Positions 1-7,790 of a DNA stretch of 25,864 bases are shown here, in pieces. Made by a program: the position numbers and the translations under genes. Origin of the DNA: an uncultured Spirochaetaceae bacterium (GTDB lineage: Bacteria > Spirochaetota > Spirochaetia > Treponematales > UBA12059); contig CALKWG010000381.1 in NCBI GenBank assembly GCA_938004315.1, forward strand, positions 1 to 25,864, in the 5' to 3' direction. The notes under the pieces were generated by a model. It was not told the DNA's origin and searched no databases. It was given only the letters and a program-made list of their open reading frames with translations. Each line of letters opens with the position of its first letter. Positions within the stretch are counted from its first letter, which is position 1.

Positions 1-48
1 CGAGCTCGTATTCGGTGACTGGAGTTCAGACGTGTGCTCTTCCGATCT
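1..48. other. Illumina library adapter left on the contig end (not genomic)
   Basis: Bases 15-48 match the TruSeq read-2/index adapter exactly as I know it (begins GTGACTGGAGTTCAGACGTG and ends CTCTTCCGATCT). The 14 bases before it could be the index plus the tail of the index primer (inference). Translated, the stretch gives the well-known artefact peptide TGVQTCALPI, which would be fused falsely to the N-terminus of the first gene. The genome begins at about base 49. Confidence 0.97.
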
Positions 49-812
49 CCTCGGCCATCCTGATCCTGCCGGTGGCCTGGGGCGTCCTCCTCCTCTTCTT
101 CCCGCCCGAGATGGCTAGGCTCAAGGTGAGCAAGGATGAGCTCAAGGCCGAGCTCAAGGCCATGCCCCCCATGAACCGCGAGGAGAAGATCACGCTCTTC
201 GTGTTCGCCTTCACCGTCGTCACCTGGGTGGCGACGCCGCTCATCGAAGGGCCCTTGGGCATGGCCATAGAGATATCCATGCCTGCGCTCCTGGCCGCCT
301 GCCTCTTCTTCATGCCCGGCATGAGCAAGGCCAAGTGGAAGGAGATCGAGTCCGAGATCGACTGGGCCGGCATACTCCTCATCGTGTCGGGCATATCGCT
401 AGGCACCTACCTCTATAAAACCGGCGTGGCCGAGTGGCTGGCTATCACGCTCCTGGGGCGCATCGGCGAGGTGCCGATCTTCCTGCAGCTCTTCCTGGTC
501 ACCCTGGGCGTTTGCCTCCTTAAAGTGGTGTTCTCATCGAACAGCGTGACGGCCACCATACTGATCCCACTCATCATAGGGCTCGGGAAGGCGACCGGCA
601 TCGACGTGACGGGTATCACCCTGGCCGCGGGGCTTACGACCAGCTTAGCTTTCATCCTGGTGACCACGACGCCGACGAACGTGATCCCGTTCAACGCCGG
701 CTACTTCAGCATCAAGGACATGGCCAAGGCCGGCCTCGCACTCACGGTCGGCGCCTCCCTGGTCATAGCCCTGACCTTCATGGCTATCAGCGCCGTTAAA
801 GGCGGATTTTAG
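49..812 (+). CDS. DASS/SLC13-family anion:Na+ symporter, 3' part only
   Basis: This is the C-terminal ~254 residues of a divalent anion/sodium symporter, an inner-membrane importer for dicarboxylates, sulfate or similar anions. The sequence is a run of hydrophobic helices. Two family hallmarks are visible: SNSVTATILIPL, which corresponds to the second SNT-type sodium/substrate hairpin of VcINDY, and near the end TTTPTNVIPFNAGYFSIKDMAKAG, split here as TTTPTNVIPF and YFSIKDMAKAG. The family is usually 450-500 residues, so about half is missing. The 5' end is not a biological truncation: the gene runs directly into adapter sequence, and the GTG at 15 is an artefact. The substrate cannot be told from this half. 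Identification of the family is firm. Confidence 0.9.
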
Positions 813-844
813 GCGGTTTTTAGGCCATAGGCCCCGGCTGGATA

Positions 845-873
845 TTGAAGCCGTGGGATAGCTGACTCATACT
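845..873 (+). promoter_or_regulatory. Candidate promoter, leaderless, for the binding lipoprotein gene
   Basis: TTGAAG (845-850), a 17-base spacer and CATACT (868-873) form a plausible sigma-70-type promoter. The ATG at 881 follows 7 bases later and has no Shine-Dalgarno sequence, so transcription would start at or next to the start codon. A 7-bp inverted repeat, CTCATAC (866-872) and GTATGAG (879-885), overlaps the -10 box and the start codon and could be an operator or an RNA hairpin. Confidence 0.45.
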
Positions 874-880
874 CTACGGT

Positions 881-2062
881 ATGAGGCTCTTTAGATCCAT
901 GCCCGTTCGGACGGCGGCGCGCCGCCGTCCGAAGCCGTCCGTCCGTCCGTCGCTTGCCGCCGCGCTCCGCTCCCGGCTCCTCCTAAGCTTGGCGATCCCC
1001 GCGTTGGGTTTATCTTGCTCGCCGCCGCCGAGCGAGCTGGTCGTCGGCTTCGTCGCCAGCCTTTCAGGCCCGGATTACGTCCTGGGCACCGAGGGGCGCG
1101 ATGCGGCGGAGCTGTACGTCGCGGAGTTGAACGAGCGCGGCGGCATAGGCGGGCGCCGGGTCCGGCTCGAGACCCGCGACTACGCGAGCGATAACGCCGC
1201 CCTGCCCGGCGCGCTGCGCGAGCTGTCCGCCGCCGGCGTCCGCGTAGCGGTCGGCGCCTATACGAGCGGCGCGGCCCAGGCGGCCCTTCCTGTCCTGGAC
1301 GAGCTCGGCCTCGTGCTCGTGAGCCCGTCCGCTACCGCCGCGAGCCTCTCGGGGCTACGCGACCGCTTCTTCAGGACCATCATGAGCTCGGAGCGCGACG
1401 CCGTCGTGCTCGGCGGTATCATCCGCGCGGAGGGCCTGGCTCCGGTCCTCATACTCTCTACCGAGCTCAACGCGGCCTACGCCGAGACCTATGAGCTCCC
1501 CCTGCTCGAAGCGGGGCTCGCCTTCGAGCCCATACGCTTCAGGAACCCCGTCGGCATCGATTTTGAGCGTATCGCGGAGCTCCGCCGTTCCGCGGCGCCC
1601 TATAAGAGCGTCCTCATCGTAGCCAGCCCGCTCGATACCGGTACCGTCGGCCAGGCGCTCGCGCTACGCGGGCTAGCCGCTCCGCTGTTCGCCTCTGGCT
1701 GGGCCGCGAGCGAGGACCTCATACGCGGCGGCGGCAGGGCAGTCGAGGGCCTTCGCTTCGTGCATCAGATAGACCTCGAGGATACGGCGCTGGAAGTTTT
1801 CGTCGCCCGCTATGCGGCGGTCTACGGCTCGGCGCCCGGTTTCTCGGCCATACAGACCTGGGACGCCATGCGCTTCGTCGAAGAAGGCCTGAAGCGGGCC
1901 GGTAAGGGCGGCCAAGATCCGTATCCCGTCTTCTCAAGCCTGCGCGAATTCTCGGGAGAGGGAGGGACGATACGCCTCGACGAGTTCGGCGACGCGACGC
2001 GTAGCCTGTACCTTAAAGTCGTGCGCGACGGGCGGATAGCCGTGCTCGGTAAGGTAGAATGA
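881..2062 (+). CDS. Periplasmic binding lipoprotein, Leu/Ile/Val-binding (Peripla_BP_6) type
   Basis: The product is a 393-residue substrate-binding protein with a basic, long N-region, a hydrophobic stretch and a lipobox (LGLSC, Cys46), so it is probably a lipoprotein outside the inner membrane. After the Cys comes the start of a type I periplasmic fold (VVGFVASLSGPDYVLGTEGRDAA), then NERGGIGGRRVRL and VGAYTSGAAQAALPVLDE, typical of branched-chain amino-acid or amide binding proteins. No ABC permease or ATPase lies beside it. Instead it overlaps by 4 bases (ATGA) with a sensor kinase, so I infer that it presents a ligand to that kinase and does not feed a transporter. The ATG at 881 is chosen because a promoter ends just before it; Met7 (899) is the alternative. 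The ligand is unknown. Confidence 0.82.
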   Translation: MRLFRSMPVRTAARRRPKPSVRPSLAAALRSRLLLSLAIPALGLSCSPPPSELVVGFVASLSGPDYVLGTEGRDAAELYVAELNERGGIGGRRVRLETRDYASDNAALPGALRELSAAGVRVAVGAYTSGAAQAALPVLDELGLVLVSPSATAASLSGLRDRFFRTIMSSERDAVVLGGIIRAEGLAPVLILSTELNAAYAETYELPLLEAGLAFEPIRFRNPVGIDFERIAELRRSAAPYKSVLIVASPLDTGTVGQALALRGLAAPLFASGWAASEDLIRGGGRAVEGLRFVHQIDLEDTALEVFVARYAAVYGSAPGFSAIQTWDAMRFVEEGLKRAGKGGQDPYPVFSSLREFSGEGGTIRLDEFGDATRSLYLKVVRDGRIAVLGKVE

Positions 2063-4083
2063 TACCCAAGGGCCATAGGCTCCGCGCGACGACCCTGCTC
2101 GGTTTCGTGTTCATAGGCCTGAGCGCCGTATCGCTCGCGGCGGTAGGGCTGTTCTCGGCCGCGCGCCTGCGTCGGGAGCTCCGTTACGGCGTCGAGAGCT
2201 CCAGCCGGCTCTTATGCGCGGCATTGGCCCATGAGCTGTCGACCTACCTCTCCCAGCATGCTGCGGCGCTCGAGCTCGCGGCCGCCATAGGCGACGCCTC
2301 GCTCGACGCGTTGCGCGAGCTCTATCCCGCCGTCGAACGGGCCTTCGTCCTGGATGAACGCGGGGTGCTCGTCGCGCCGCGTTCGTCGCCCGAGTACGGC
2401 TTCGATTTATCCTCGACTGAATTCTTTAGGCAGGGCTATTCGGCCCAACGATACTACGTGTCGTCATCTTTCGTGCAGGACGGTCAGTACGAACCGATCG
2501 TGGCTATCTACAAGGCCCTGCCGGACGGAATGAACGCCGTCGCCTACCTGAACCTGGGCGCGATAGGGCGTTACGTGGCGGAGCTCCCGACCAACGGCCG
2601 CGGGGCGGTCGCCGTGCTCGGGCGAAGGGGCATCTATATCGCCCACCCCGACGCCGCGTACATAGGTCAGCGGCGCTCGGCGGCGCTCGAGACCTGGTTC
2701 CCCGGCCGCGAGCGGCCGGGGCAACTCTGGGACGAGGGCGACGGGAGCGGCGAGCTCGTCAGCTGGCACCCGGTTTCGGACGAGTCGCGCTGGACGGTGG
2801 TGTATAGGCTACCGCTCGACACCCACGCGGCGGCCGAGCGTAGCATCCTATCGTCGGTCTCAGTCGTGGCTTTAGCCTTCCTCGCGTCGGCGGCCGCCTT
2901 TAGCGGCCTTATGCTCTATGCGACGCGCCGCGACCTGGAACGTCTGCTATCGAGGGCTCGCTCGATCGCCAAAGGCGACTATACGGCGGGCGCCGGCGTT
3001 CCCGAGAGCCGTTTCAAAGAGTTCGCCAGCATGGGCCGCCAGCTCGGCGCCATGGCCGAGGCCCTGGCGTTCCGCGAGCGCGCCCTGCAGGAGGACGAGC
3101 GGCGCATGGCCGCCGTATTGGACTTCATGCCCGCGCCCCTGGCCTTGATAGAGGCCGACGGCGCCGTATCGCTCATGAACAAGGCCATGCGGGCCGCCTA
3201 CGGCTGGACTAAGGAGGACGCGTCCGACTTAGACGCCTGGTGGCCCCTGGCCTATCCGGATCCGGACTATCGCGCCGAGGTTAGGCGCTATTGGGACGCG
3301 TACCTAGGCGCGCTGGCGACAGGCGGCCCGGATCTCCCGCCGTTTAGCGGTCGGCTGGCGTGCAAGGACGGCGGCTTCAAGCTCATCCGGGGCCAGGCCG
3401 CCCTCATAGGCGAGCGCATCGTCGTCGTCTTCATCGACGTGACCGAGGCGACCGAGGCCGCCCAGCGCACCATGGCCAACCTCGCCGAGAAGGAGGTGCT
3501 CCTCAAGGAGATACACCACCGCGTCAAGAACAACCTGCAGATGGTCGCCAGCCTCCTCGCCTTGAGCGCCGAATCGTCGGAATCCGGCGCTCGGAGCCTC
3601 GTCGGCGATTCCATGGACCGCATCCAGGTCATGGCGACCATACACGAGCTGCTCTATCAGTCCGAGGACCTGGCTCACATACAGCTGGACGAATACGTCC
3701 GGACCATCGCGTCCTGGTTGGTCGCCAGCTACGCCGCCGACTGTCAGCCGGAGCTCGCCTTAGAGCTCGAGGCGATCCCTATCGACATAGACCGGGCCAT
3801 ACCCTGCGGACTTATCTTAAACGAGCTCCTGACGAACGCCATGAAGTATGCGTTTAGGGCGCGCTGCGTCGAGCCGAGCATACGGGTTCGGGTCGAGCTC
3901 GACGGCGGCGAGGTCGTCATGGCTATCGCGGACAACGGCGGCGGCGTGCCCCCGGGCTTCGATCCGGAGCGGACCGAGTCCTTGGGCATGCAGCTCGTGC
4001 TGTCGCTCTGCCAGCAGCTCAAAGGCCGCTGGGCGCTCGATAGGGCGGATGGGACGGCCTGGGAGATACGCTTCCCGGCTTAG
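2059..4083 (+). CDS. Membrane sensor histidine kinase (Cache-HAMP-PAS-HisKA_2-HATPase)
   Basis: The protein has 674 residues. A first membrane helix (~11-32) is followed by an extracytoplasmic sensor region (~35-262) that looks like a dCache domain (VERAFVLDERGVLVAPRS; GRRGIYIAHPDAAYIG). A second membrane helix (~265-287), a HAMP-like linker (~288-340) and a PAS domain (~345-465) come next. The kinase core is of the HisKA_2 class: EIHHRVKNNLQ (484-494) carries the phospho-acceptor His, NELLTNAMKYAF (588-599) is the N box, DNGGGVP (625-631) the G1 box and SLGMQLV (641-647) the G2 box. It overlaps the lipoprotein gene by 4 bases, implying translational coupling and a joint signal. No response regulator is present in the window, so its partner must be encoded elsewhere. 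The domain assignment is strong; the signal is unknown. Confidence 0.92.
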   Translation: MIPKGHRLRATTLLGFVFIGLSAVSLAAVGLFSAARLRRELRYGVESSSRLLCAALAHELSTYLSQHAAALELAAAIGDASLDALRELYPAVERAFVLDERGVLVAPRSSPEYGFDLSSTEFFRQGYSAQRYYVSSSFVQDGQYEPIVAIYKALPDGMNAVAYLNLGAIGRYVAELPTNGRGAVAVLGRRGIYIAHPDAAYIGQRRSAALETWFPGRERPGQLWDEGDGSGELVSWHPVSDESRWTVVYRLPLDTHAAAERSILSSVSVVALAFLASAAAFSGLMLYATRRDLERLLSRARSIAKGDYTAGAGVPESRFKEFASMGRQLGAMAEALAFRERALQEDERRMAAVLDFMPAPLALIEADGAVSLMNKAMRAAYGWTKEDASDLDAWWPLAYPDPDYRAEVRRYWDAYLGALATGGPDLPPFSGRLACKDGGFKLIRGQAALIGERIVVVFIDVTEATEAAQRTMANLAEKEVLLKEIHHRVKNNLQMVASLLALSAESSESGARSLVGDSMDRIQVMATIHELLYQSEDLAHIQLDEYVRTIASWLVASYAADCQPELALELEAIPIDIDRAIPCGLILNELLTNAMKYAFRARCVEPSIRVRVELDGGEVVMAIADNGGGVPPGFDPERTESLGMQLVLSLCQQLKGRWALDRADGTAWEIRFPA

Positions 4084-4113
4084 GCCCCGCTTTGCCCTGC
4101 GTCGGGGCTTTCT
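4084..4113 (+). terminator. Weak intrinsic terminator after the sensor kinase
   Basis: The stem GCCCCG (4084-4089) / CGGGGC (4103-4108) with a 13-base loop is followed by TTTCT. It begins at the first base after the kinase stop codon. It is short-tailed and overlaps the proposed -35 of the next promoter, so termination may be partial. Confidence 0.45.
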
Positions 4114-4121
4114 GCTAGTAT
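4092..4121 (+). promoter_or_regulatory. Candidate leaderless promoter of the carboxypeptidase gene
   Basis: TTGCCC (4092-4097), an 18-base spacer and TAGTAT (4116-4121) are followed by GCCGGC and then the ATG at 4128. There is no Shine-Dalgarno sequence. The geometry (-10 box, six bases, ATG) is the same as at 11849 and at 23932. ATGCCGGCAT (4120-4129) is also a 10-bp palindrome across the start. Confidence 0.5.
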
Positions 4122-4127
4122 GCCGGC

Positions 4128-5459
4128 ATGGCAACGACACCCAGAGGCCGCCGCGCCGCGGCTGCTTTCGTCTTACTCTTCGCCGCCCTTGTCCTAGGCG
4201 CGGTCCCGGGCTTCGCCGAACCGGCGCCCGCCTACCAGGCGCTCGATTGGAGCCTCTCTCCCCTGCGGCCCGCCTTCGGGCCGGTCGAGGCCAAGGCCGC
4301 CGTCTTAGTCGAGGTCGGAACTGGCGCCGTCCTCTACGCTCAAGAGGCCGATCTGTCGCTGGCCCCCGCCTCGCTCGTTAAGATCATCGTGATGCGCGAG
4401 CTCCTGGACGAGGTAGCCGCCGGCCGCCTGTCCCTGTCGCAGGACGTGCCCCTGCCGCCCGAGGCCTGGGCGCGTAACGCGCCGCCGCGCTCGTCCCTCA
4501 TGTTCCTGGGGCCGGGCCAGCGGGCCAGCCTCGACGATATCTTGGCGGGCTTGGCCGTGCCCTCGGGCAACGACGCCGCCGCCGCGGCCGCCATCCTCGT
4601 CTCGGGGTCGGTGCCGGCCTTCGTCGATCGCTTGAACCAGAGGCTCGCCCGCGAGGGCTACGCCGCGACGCGATTGGCCGATGCCTCCGGCTACTCCGAC
4701 GACAATCGGACGAGCGCCCGGGATTTCGCCGCCATCGCGCGGGGCTACCTGGCCGCCTACCCTTGGGTCACCGAGCGCTACCATGCCCAAAAGACCTTCG
4801 CCTACCCTAGGCCTGAGAATCTCCTTCCCGGCCATCGCGAAGGGGCGGTGGTACAAAGCAACTATAACCGCCTTTTGTGGTCGATGCCCGAGGCCGACGG
4901 GCTGAAGACCGGCACCACGCCCTTGGCCGGCTATAACCTGGCCGCCACGGCCCTGCGGCGACAGGCCGACGGATATCCTCTGCGGCTGGTCGCGGTGGTG
5001 CTAGGCGTGGAGGAGGAGAACTCGGCGCGCGGCAACGAAAAACGGGCCCGGGTAGCCCAGGGCCTCCTTGAATACGGCTTTAGCTCATTCCGTTACGTGA
5101 CGCCGCCCGAGCCGCCCGCGGCCGTCGTGGAGCTCTTCGGCGCGACCGAGCGCTTCATGGAGCTTAAGGCCGACGATAGCTGGCTCAGGGGCTTGATCGT
5201 CCCGATCGGCGCGGCCGAGGGCCTCTTTTATCGCCTGGCGTACCAGGAGCGTATCCTTGCCCCGGTGGCGGCGGGCGCCGCCCTCGGCCGCCTGGAGCTC
5301 CTAGCGGGCGACCATATTATAGCGCAGGCCACCCTACGGGCCCCGCGTGCGGCGGCCAAGGGCGGCTTCTTCCGCCGCGCTTGGGACGGTATACGGGCGC
5401 TCTTCGGACGCCTTGCCGGTAAGCCCGCGCCGCGCCGTCCCGAGGAGCTCAGCTGGTAG
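4128..5459 (+). CDS. D-alanyl-D-alanine carboxypeptidase (PBP5/6 family)
   Basis: This is a low-molecular-weight penicillin-binding protein that trims the terminal D-Ala from peptidoglycan stem peptides in the periplasm. The 443 residues start with a signal peptide (~1-30, cleavage likely after GFA). The three catalytic motifs are present: SLVK (Ser82 nucleophile, Lys85), SGN (146-148) and KTG (260-262). The segment after about residue 320 resembles the beta-rich C-terminal domain of PBP5. The end RAWDGIRALFGRLAGKPAPRR is basic and may be an amphipathic membrane anchor. The start follows from the -10 box six bases upstream. It is convergent with the sulfoquinovosidase gene, with only two bases between the stop codons. 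The symbol (dacA, dacC or dacF) cannot be decided. Confidence 0.93.
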   Translation: MATTPRGRRAAAAFVLLFAALVLGAVPGFAEPAPAYQALDWSLSPLRPAFGPVEAKAAVLVEVGTGAVLYAQEADLSLAPASLVKIIVMRELLDEVAAGRLSLSQDVPLPPEAWARNAPPRSSLMFLGPGQRASLDDILAGLAVPSGNDAAAAAAILVSGSVPAFVDRLNQRLAREGYAATRLADASGYSDDNRTSARDFAAIARGYLAAYPWVTERYHAQKTFAYPRPENLLPGHREGAVVQSNYNRLLWSMPEADGLKTGTTPLAGYNLAATALRRQADGYPLRLVAVVLGVEEENSARGNEKRARVAQGLLEYGFSSFRYVTPPEPPAAVVELFGATERFMELKADDSWLRGLIVPIGAAEGLFYRLAYQERILAPVAAGAALGRLELLAGDHIIAQATLRAPRAAAKGGFFRRAWDGIRALFGRLAGKPAPRRPEELSW

Positions 5460-5461
5460 GG

Positions 5462-7582
5462 CTACAGCTGCGCCGCGCGGGCGGCGGCCTTGAAGCATTC
5501 GGCCCAGGGCGAGCCCGCCCGGTAGAAGGCCGGCGGCCTCCCCAGCGGCGCCTCGGCCTTGATCCAGGCCCGGCCCGGATGCCGCGAACCGTCCCAGAGC
5601 CCGACCCAGTCGCCCAAGGGCAGCCAGACGCGGCGCGCCTTGGCCCCCTTCTTTACGACCGGCGCGGCGATGAGATCCGGCCCGACCAAGAACTGGTCCT
5701 GAATGCGCCAGGCCGCCTCGTGGCCTTCGTCGGCCATGAACAGCGGCCGGAGAATCGGCTCGCCCTTCGTCGAAAAGCTCTTCGCCAAGTCCTTGAAGTA
5801 GGGCGCGAGGCCGGCCCGGAGCCGACCCATGCGCGCGAGCCCGTGCAGGGTCTCCTCGTCCGAATCGAACTGCCAGTTGGAGGCCGGGCGATTCCCTTCA
5901 TGGCTGCGCATTACCGGCGTAAAGGCGGCCAGCTCGGCCCAGCGCAGGAAGAGCTCCTTCGTACGCTTCAAGTGGAAGAGGGTGGTGTAGCCGCCTATGT
6001 CCGAATGGTGGTAGCCGTGGCCGAGCGCCGCCAGCGACAGCGCCGCCGGGATCACCGAGGGCAGGCCGTCGTGGCGCGACCAATCGACGTTCTGGTCGCC
6101 GGCCCACATGAGCGGGCACCAACGTTGGCTGCCGGTGAAGCCCGCGCGCATGAAGTAGCTGGCGTCCTTCATGGCGCCGGCCTCCTCCAGGGCTTCATAG
6201 TTGACCTTAGCCCAGAGCACCGGCCAGAGATTATGCGCCAGCTCCGCCGGCGTGCCGTCGTAGAGGACGCAGTCGGCCGGCAGGTACTCGCCGAAGTCGG
6301 CCATCCAACCCATGATGCCCAGGTCCAGGAGGTTCCGCTTAATGAGCTCCTTAAACCAGGCCCTGGCGGCGGGATTGGTCAGGTCGGGGATGCCCGCGTC
6401 GAATTCGCCGGCGTCCATGCGGTAGCTCTTGCCTTCCTTATCCTTGACGAGGAGGCCCAGCCTATCGAGCTCGCCGAAGAGCGGCTTGTCGCAGGCGAAG
6501 TAGCAGTTGACGTAGCCCATGAAGCGGACGCCGCGCTCCTTGAGCTCGGCGCACATGCCCCTAAGGTCGGGGTAGAGGCCCTCGTCTACGACCCAGTTCC
6601 AGGATAGGCGCTTACCGAAGCTCGTGAAGCGCACGCCCGCCCAGTCTTGGGCCCAGATGCCGGCCACCGGCACGCCCGCGTCCTGGGCGGCCTTGAGCTT
6701 GGCCAGGCAGACGTCCTTGCCGCCCTGTATGCCTAAGATCACGCCGTCGTGCATCCAGGCGGGCAGCTCAGGCTGCAGGCCGAAGTAACGGGCGTTATCG
6801 GCCGCCAAGGCCGCCATGTCCGGGGCCGTCCCGAAGACGAGGCGGCGCGGTAGCTGGCGGGAGGCGAGGACGAAGCGGTTCTTGGGCTTAAAGTCGAACT
6901 CCGACCAGGCGTCGCTCTCTAGGTGCACGCGGAGGCGGCGGCTCGTGACGTACGAGGGCTGGGGGAAGAAGGTCCACCAGTAATCGCCGCCGGCGCCGTC
7001 GGCCGCGTCCGCCAAGCGGGTGGTCAAAGTCCATTTATTCCGGCCAACGCCCTGCTCGCTGGTCCAGAGCGGGAAGCGGCGGCCGCGGAGGTCGAAGTAT
7101 GAGAACTGCTCCCCGCAGCCGTAGGCGTGCTCGCCCGGCTCGGCCGCCAGGAGTACGCGGACGCGGTTGGCCCAGGACGGCCCGGCGATGAACTCGACGA
7201 CGAGGCTTTCAGGCTCGCTCCCCGGCTCGGGCAGGCCCGGTAGCGCGCGGCGATCGGCGTCCTCCGGCCCGCGCCGGGCGGCGCGCTCGAGGTAGACCCG
7301 GAGCTTGACCGCGCCGTCCTCCGCGCTAGCCCGCTCCGATCCGCCGCCGACGTACATGGTCAACGCGGCCTCGTCGCCGAGCCGCTCCAGCCTCCACGAG
7401 TCCAAGGCCAGGGATCGGACGGGGCGGTCGACGGTCTTGAAGTTGCCGCGGTACATGCTGTACTCGGCTTCGCCGCGGCCGATGGTCAGCCAGGGCCGCT
7501 CCGGCGCGTGCCGGATAAGACAGAGCCCGTCGAGCCTCAGCTCGAATCCGCGACCGACCTCTACGAATTCCCAACGCGCCAT
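5462..7582 (-). CDS. yihQ: Sulfoquinovosidase (GH31, YihQ type)
   Basis: This retaining alpha-glycosidase releases sulfoquinovose from sulfoquinovosyl glycerol or plant/cyanobacterial sulfolipid headgroups, the entry step of sulfoglycolysis. The 706 residues are close to the family length. The GH31 nucleophile is Asp429 in WMADFGEY and the acid/base is Asp496 in GDQNVDW. Residues that read the sulfonate in E. coli YihQ (from memory Gln288, Arg301, Trp304, Tyr508) are all conserved: Gln312 (AQDW), Arg325 (FGKR), Trp328 (LSW) and Tyr532 (DIGGY). Long blocks such as GCGEQFSYFDLRG and WTSEQGVGRNK also match YihQ as I remember it. There is no signal peptide, so it is cytoplasmic. AAGGAG sits 8 bases before the ATG. 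No other sulfoglycolysis gene is in the window, so import and downstream steps must be elsewhere. An ordinary alpha-glucosidase is unlikely given these residues. Confidence 0.93.
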   Translation of the reverse strand: MARWEFVEVGRGFELRLDGLCLIRHAPERPWLTIGRGEAEYSMYRGNFKTVDRPVRSLALDSWRLERLGDEAALTMYVGGGSERASAEDGAVKLRVYLERAARRGPEDADRRALPGLPEPGSEPESLVVEFIAGPSWANRVRVLLAAEPGEHAYGCGEQFSYFDLRGRRFPLWTSEQGVGRNKWTLTTRLADAADGAGGDYWWTFFPQPSYVTSRRLRVHLESDAWSEFDFKPKNRFVLASRQLPRRLVFGTAPDMAALAADNARYFGLQPELPAWMHDGVILGIQGGKDVCLAKLKAAQDAGVPVAGIWAQDWAGVRFTSFGKRLSWNWVVDEGLYPDLRGMCAELKERGVRFMGYVNCYFACDKPLFGELDRLGLLVKDKEGKSYRMDAGEFDAGIPDLTNPAARAWFKELIKRNLLDLGIMGWMADFGEYLPADCVLYDGTPAELAHNLWPVLWAKVNYEALEEAGAMKDASYFMRAGFTGSQRWCPLMWAGDQNVDWSRHDGLPSVIPAALSLAALGHGYHHSDIGGYTTLFHLKRTKELFLRWAELAAFTPVMRSHEGNRPASNWQFDSDEETLHGLARMGRLRAGLAPYFKDLAKSFSTKGEPILRPLFMADEGHEAAWRIQDQFLVGPDLIAAPVVKKGAKARRVWLPLGDWVGLWDGSRHPGRAWIKAEAPLGRPPAFYRAGSPWAECFKAAARAAQL

Positions 7583-7676
7583 CGTTTCGCTCCTTCGTCG
7601 GGGTCGGTCCGGACCTGAAATTCACCGGCGGCCCCTCGGTGCGAGCGCCGCCTCGAGGCGTCGCCTTCGCCCGTCC

Positions 7677-7705
7677 ACTCAAGCACGCGGCCGGAGCCTT
7701 GTCAA
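7677..7705 (-). promoter_or_regulatory. Candidate promoter of the sulfoquinovosidase gene
   Basis: On the minus strand there is a perfect TTGACA (7705-7700), a 17-base spacer and TTGAGT (7682-7677), a poor -10 box. The leader to the ATG at 7582 would be about 90 bases. The weak -10 is compatible with a regulated promoter. Confidence 0.35.
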
Positions 7706-7709
7706 GGCA

Positions 7710-7730
7710 TTGGTTAAAGAGATTAACCAA
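7710..7730 (-). promoter_or_regulatory. Palindromic operator candidate upstream of the sulfoquinovosidase promoter
   Basis: TTGGTTAA (7710-7717), AGAGA, TTAACCAA (7723-7730) is a perfect 8-bp inverted repeat with a 5-base spacer. It stands out as AT-rich in a GC-rich region and lies 4 bases upstream of the TTGACA box. On the minus strand it has no T-tract after it, so a terminator is unlikely. A transcription-factor site (for example LacI-, DeoR- or GntR-like) is my inference. Confidence 0.45.
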
Positions 7731-7790
7731 AAATGCCCTGAAGCGCGCCGGCGAACGGCGTACCGCCGATCCGCCGCCGGCCGGCTCTCG

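Noticed and set aside
5579..6607. 342-codon open frame on the plus strand
   Set aside because: It is the mirror of the well-supported sulfoquinovosidase gene, with low-complexity composition and no start signal.
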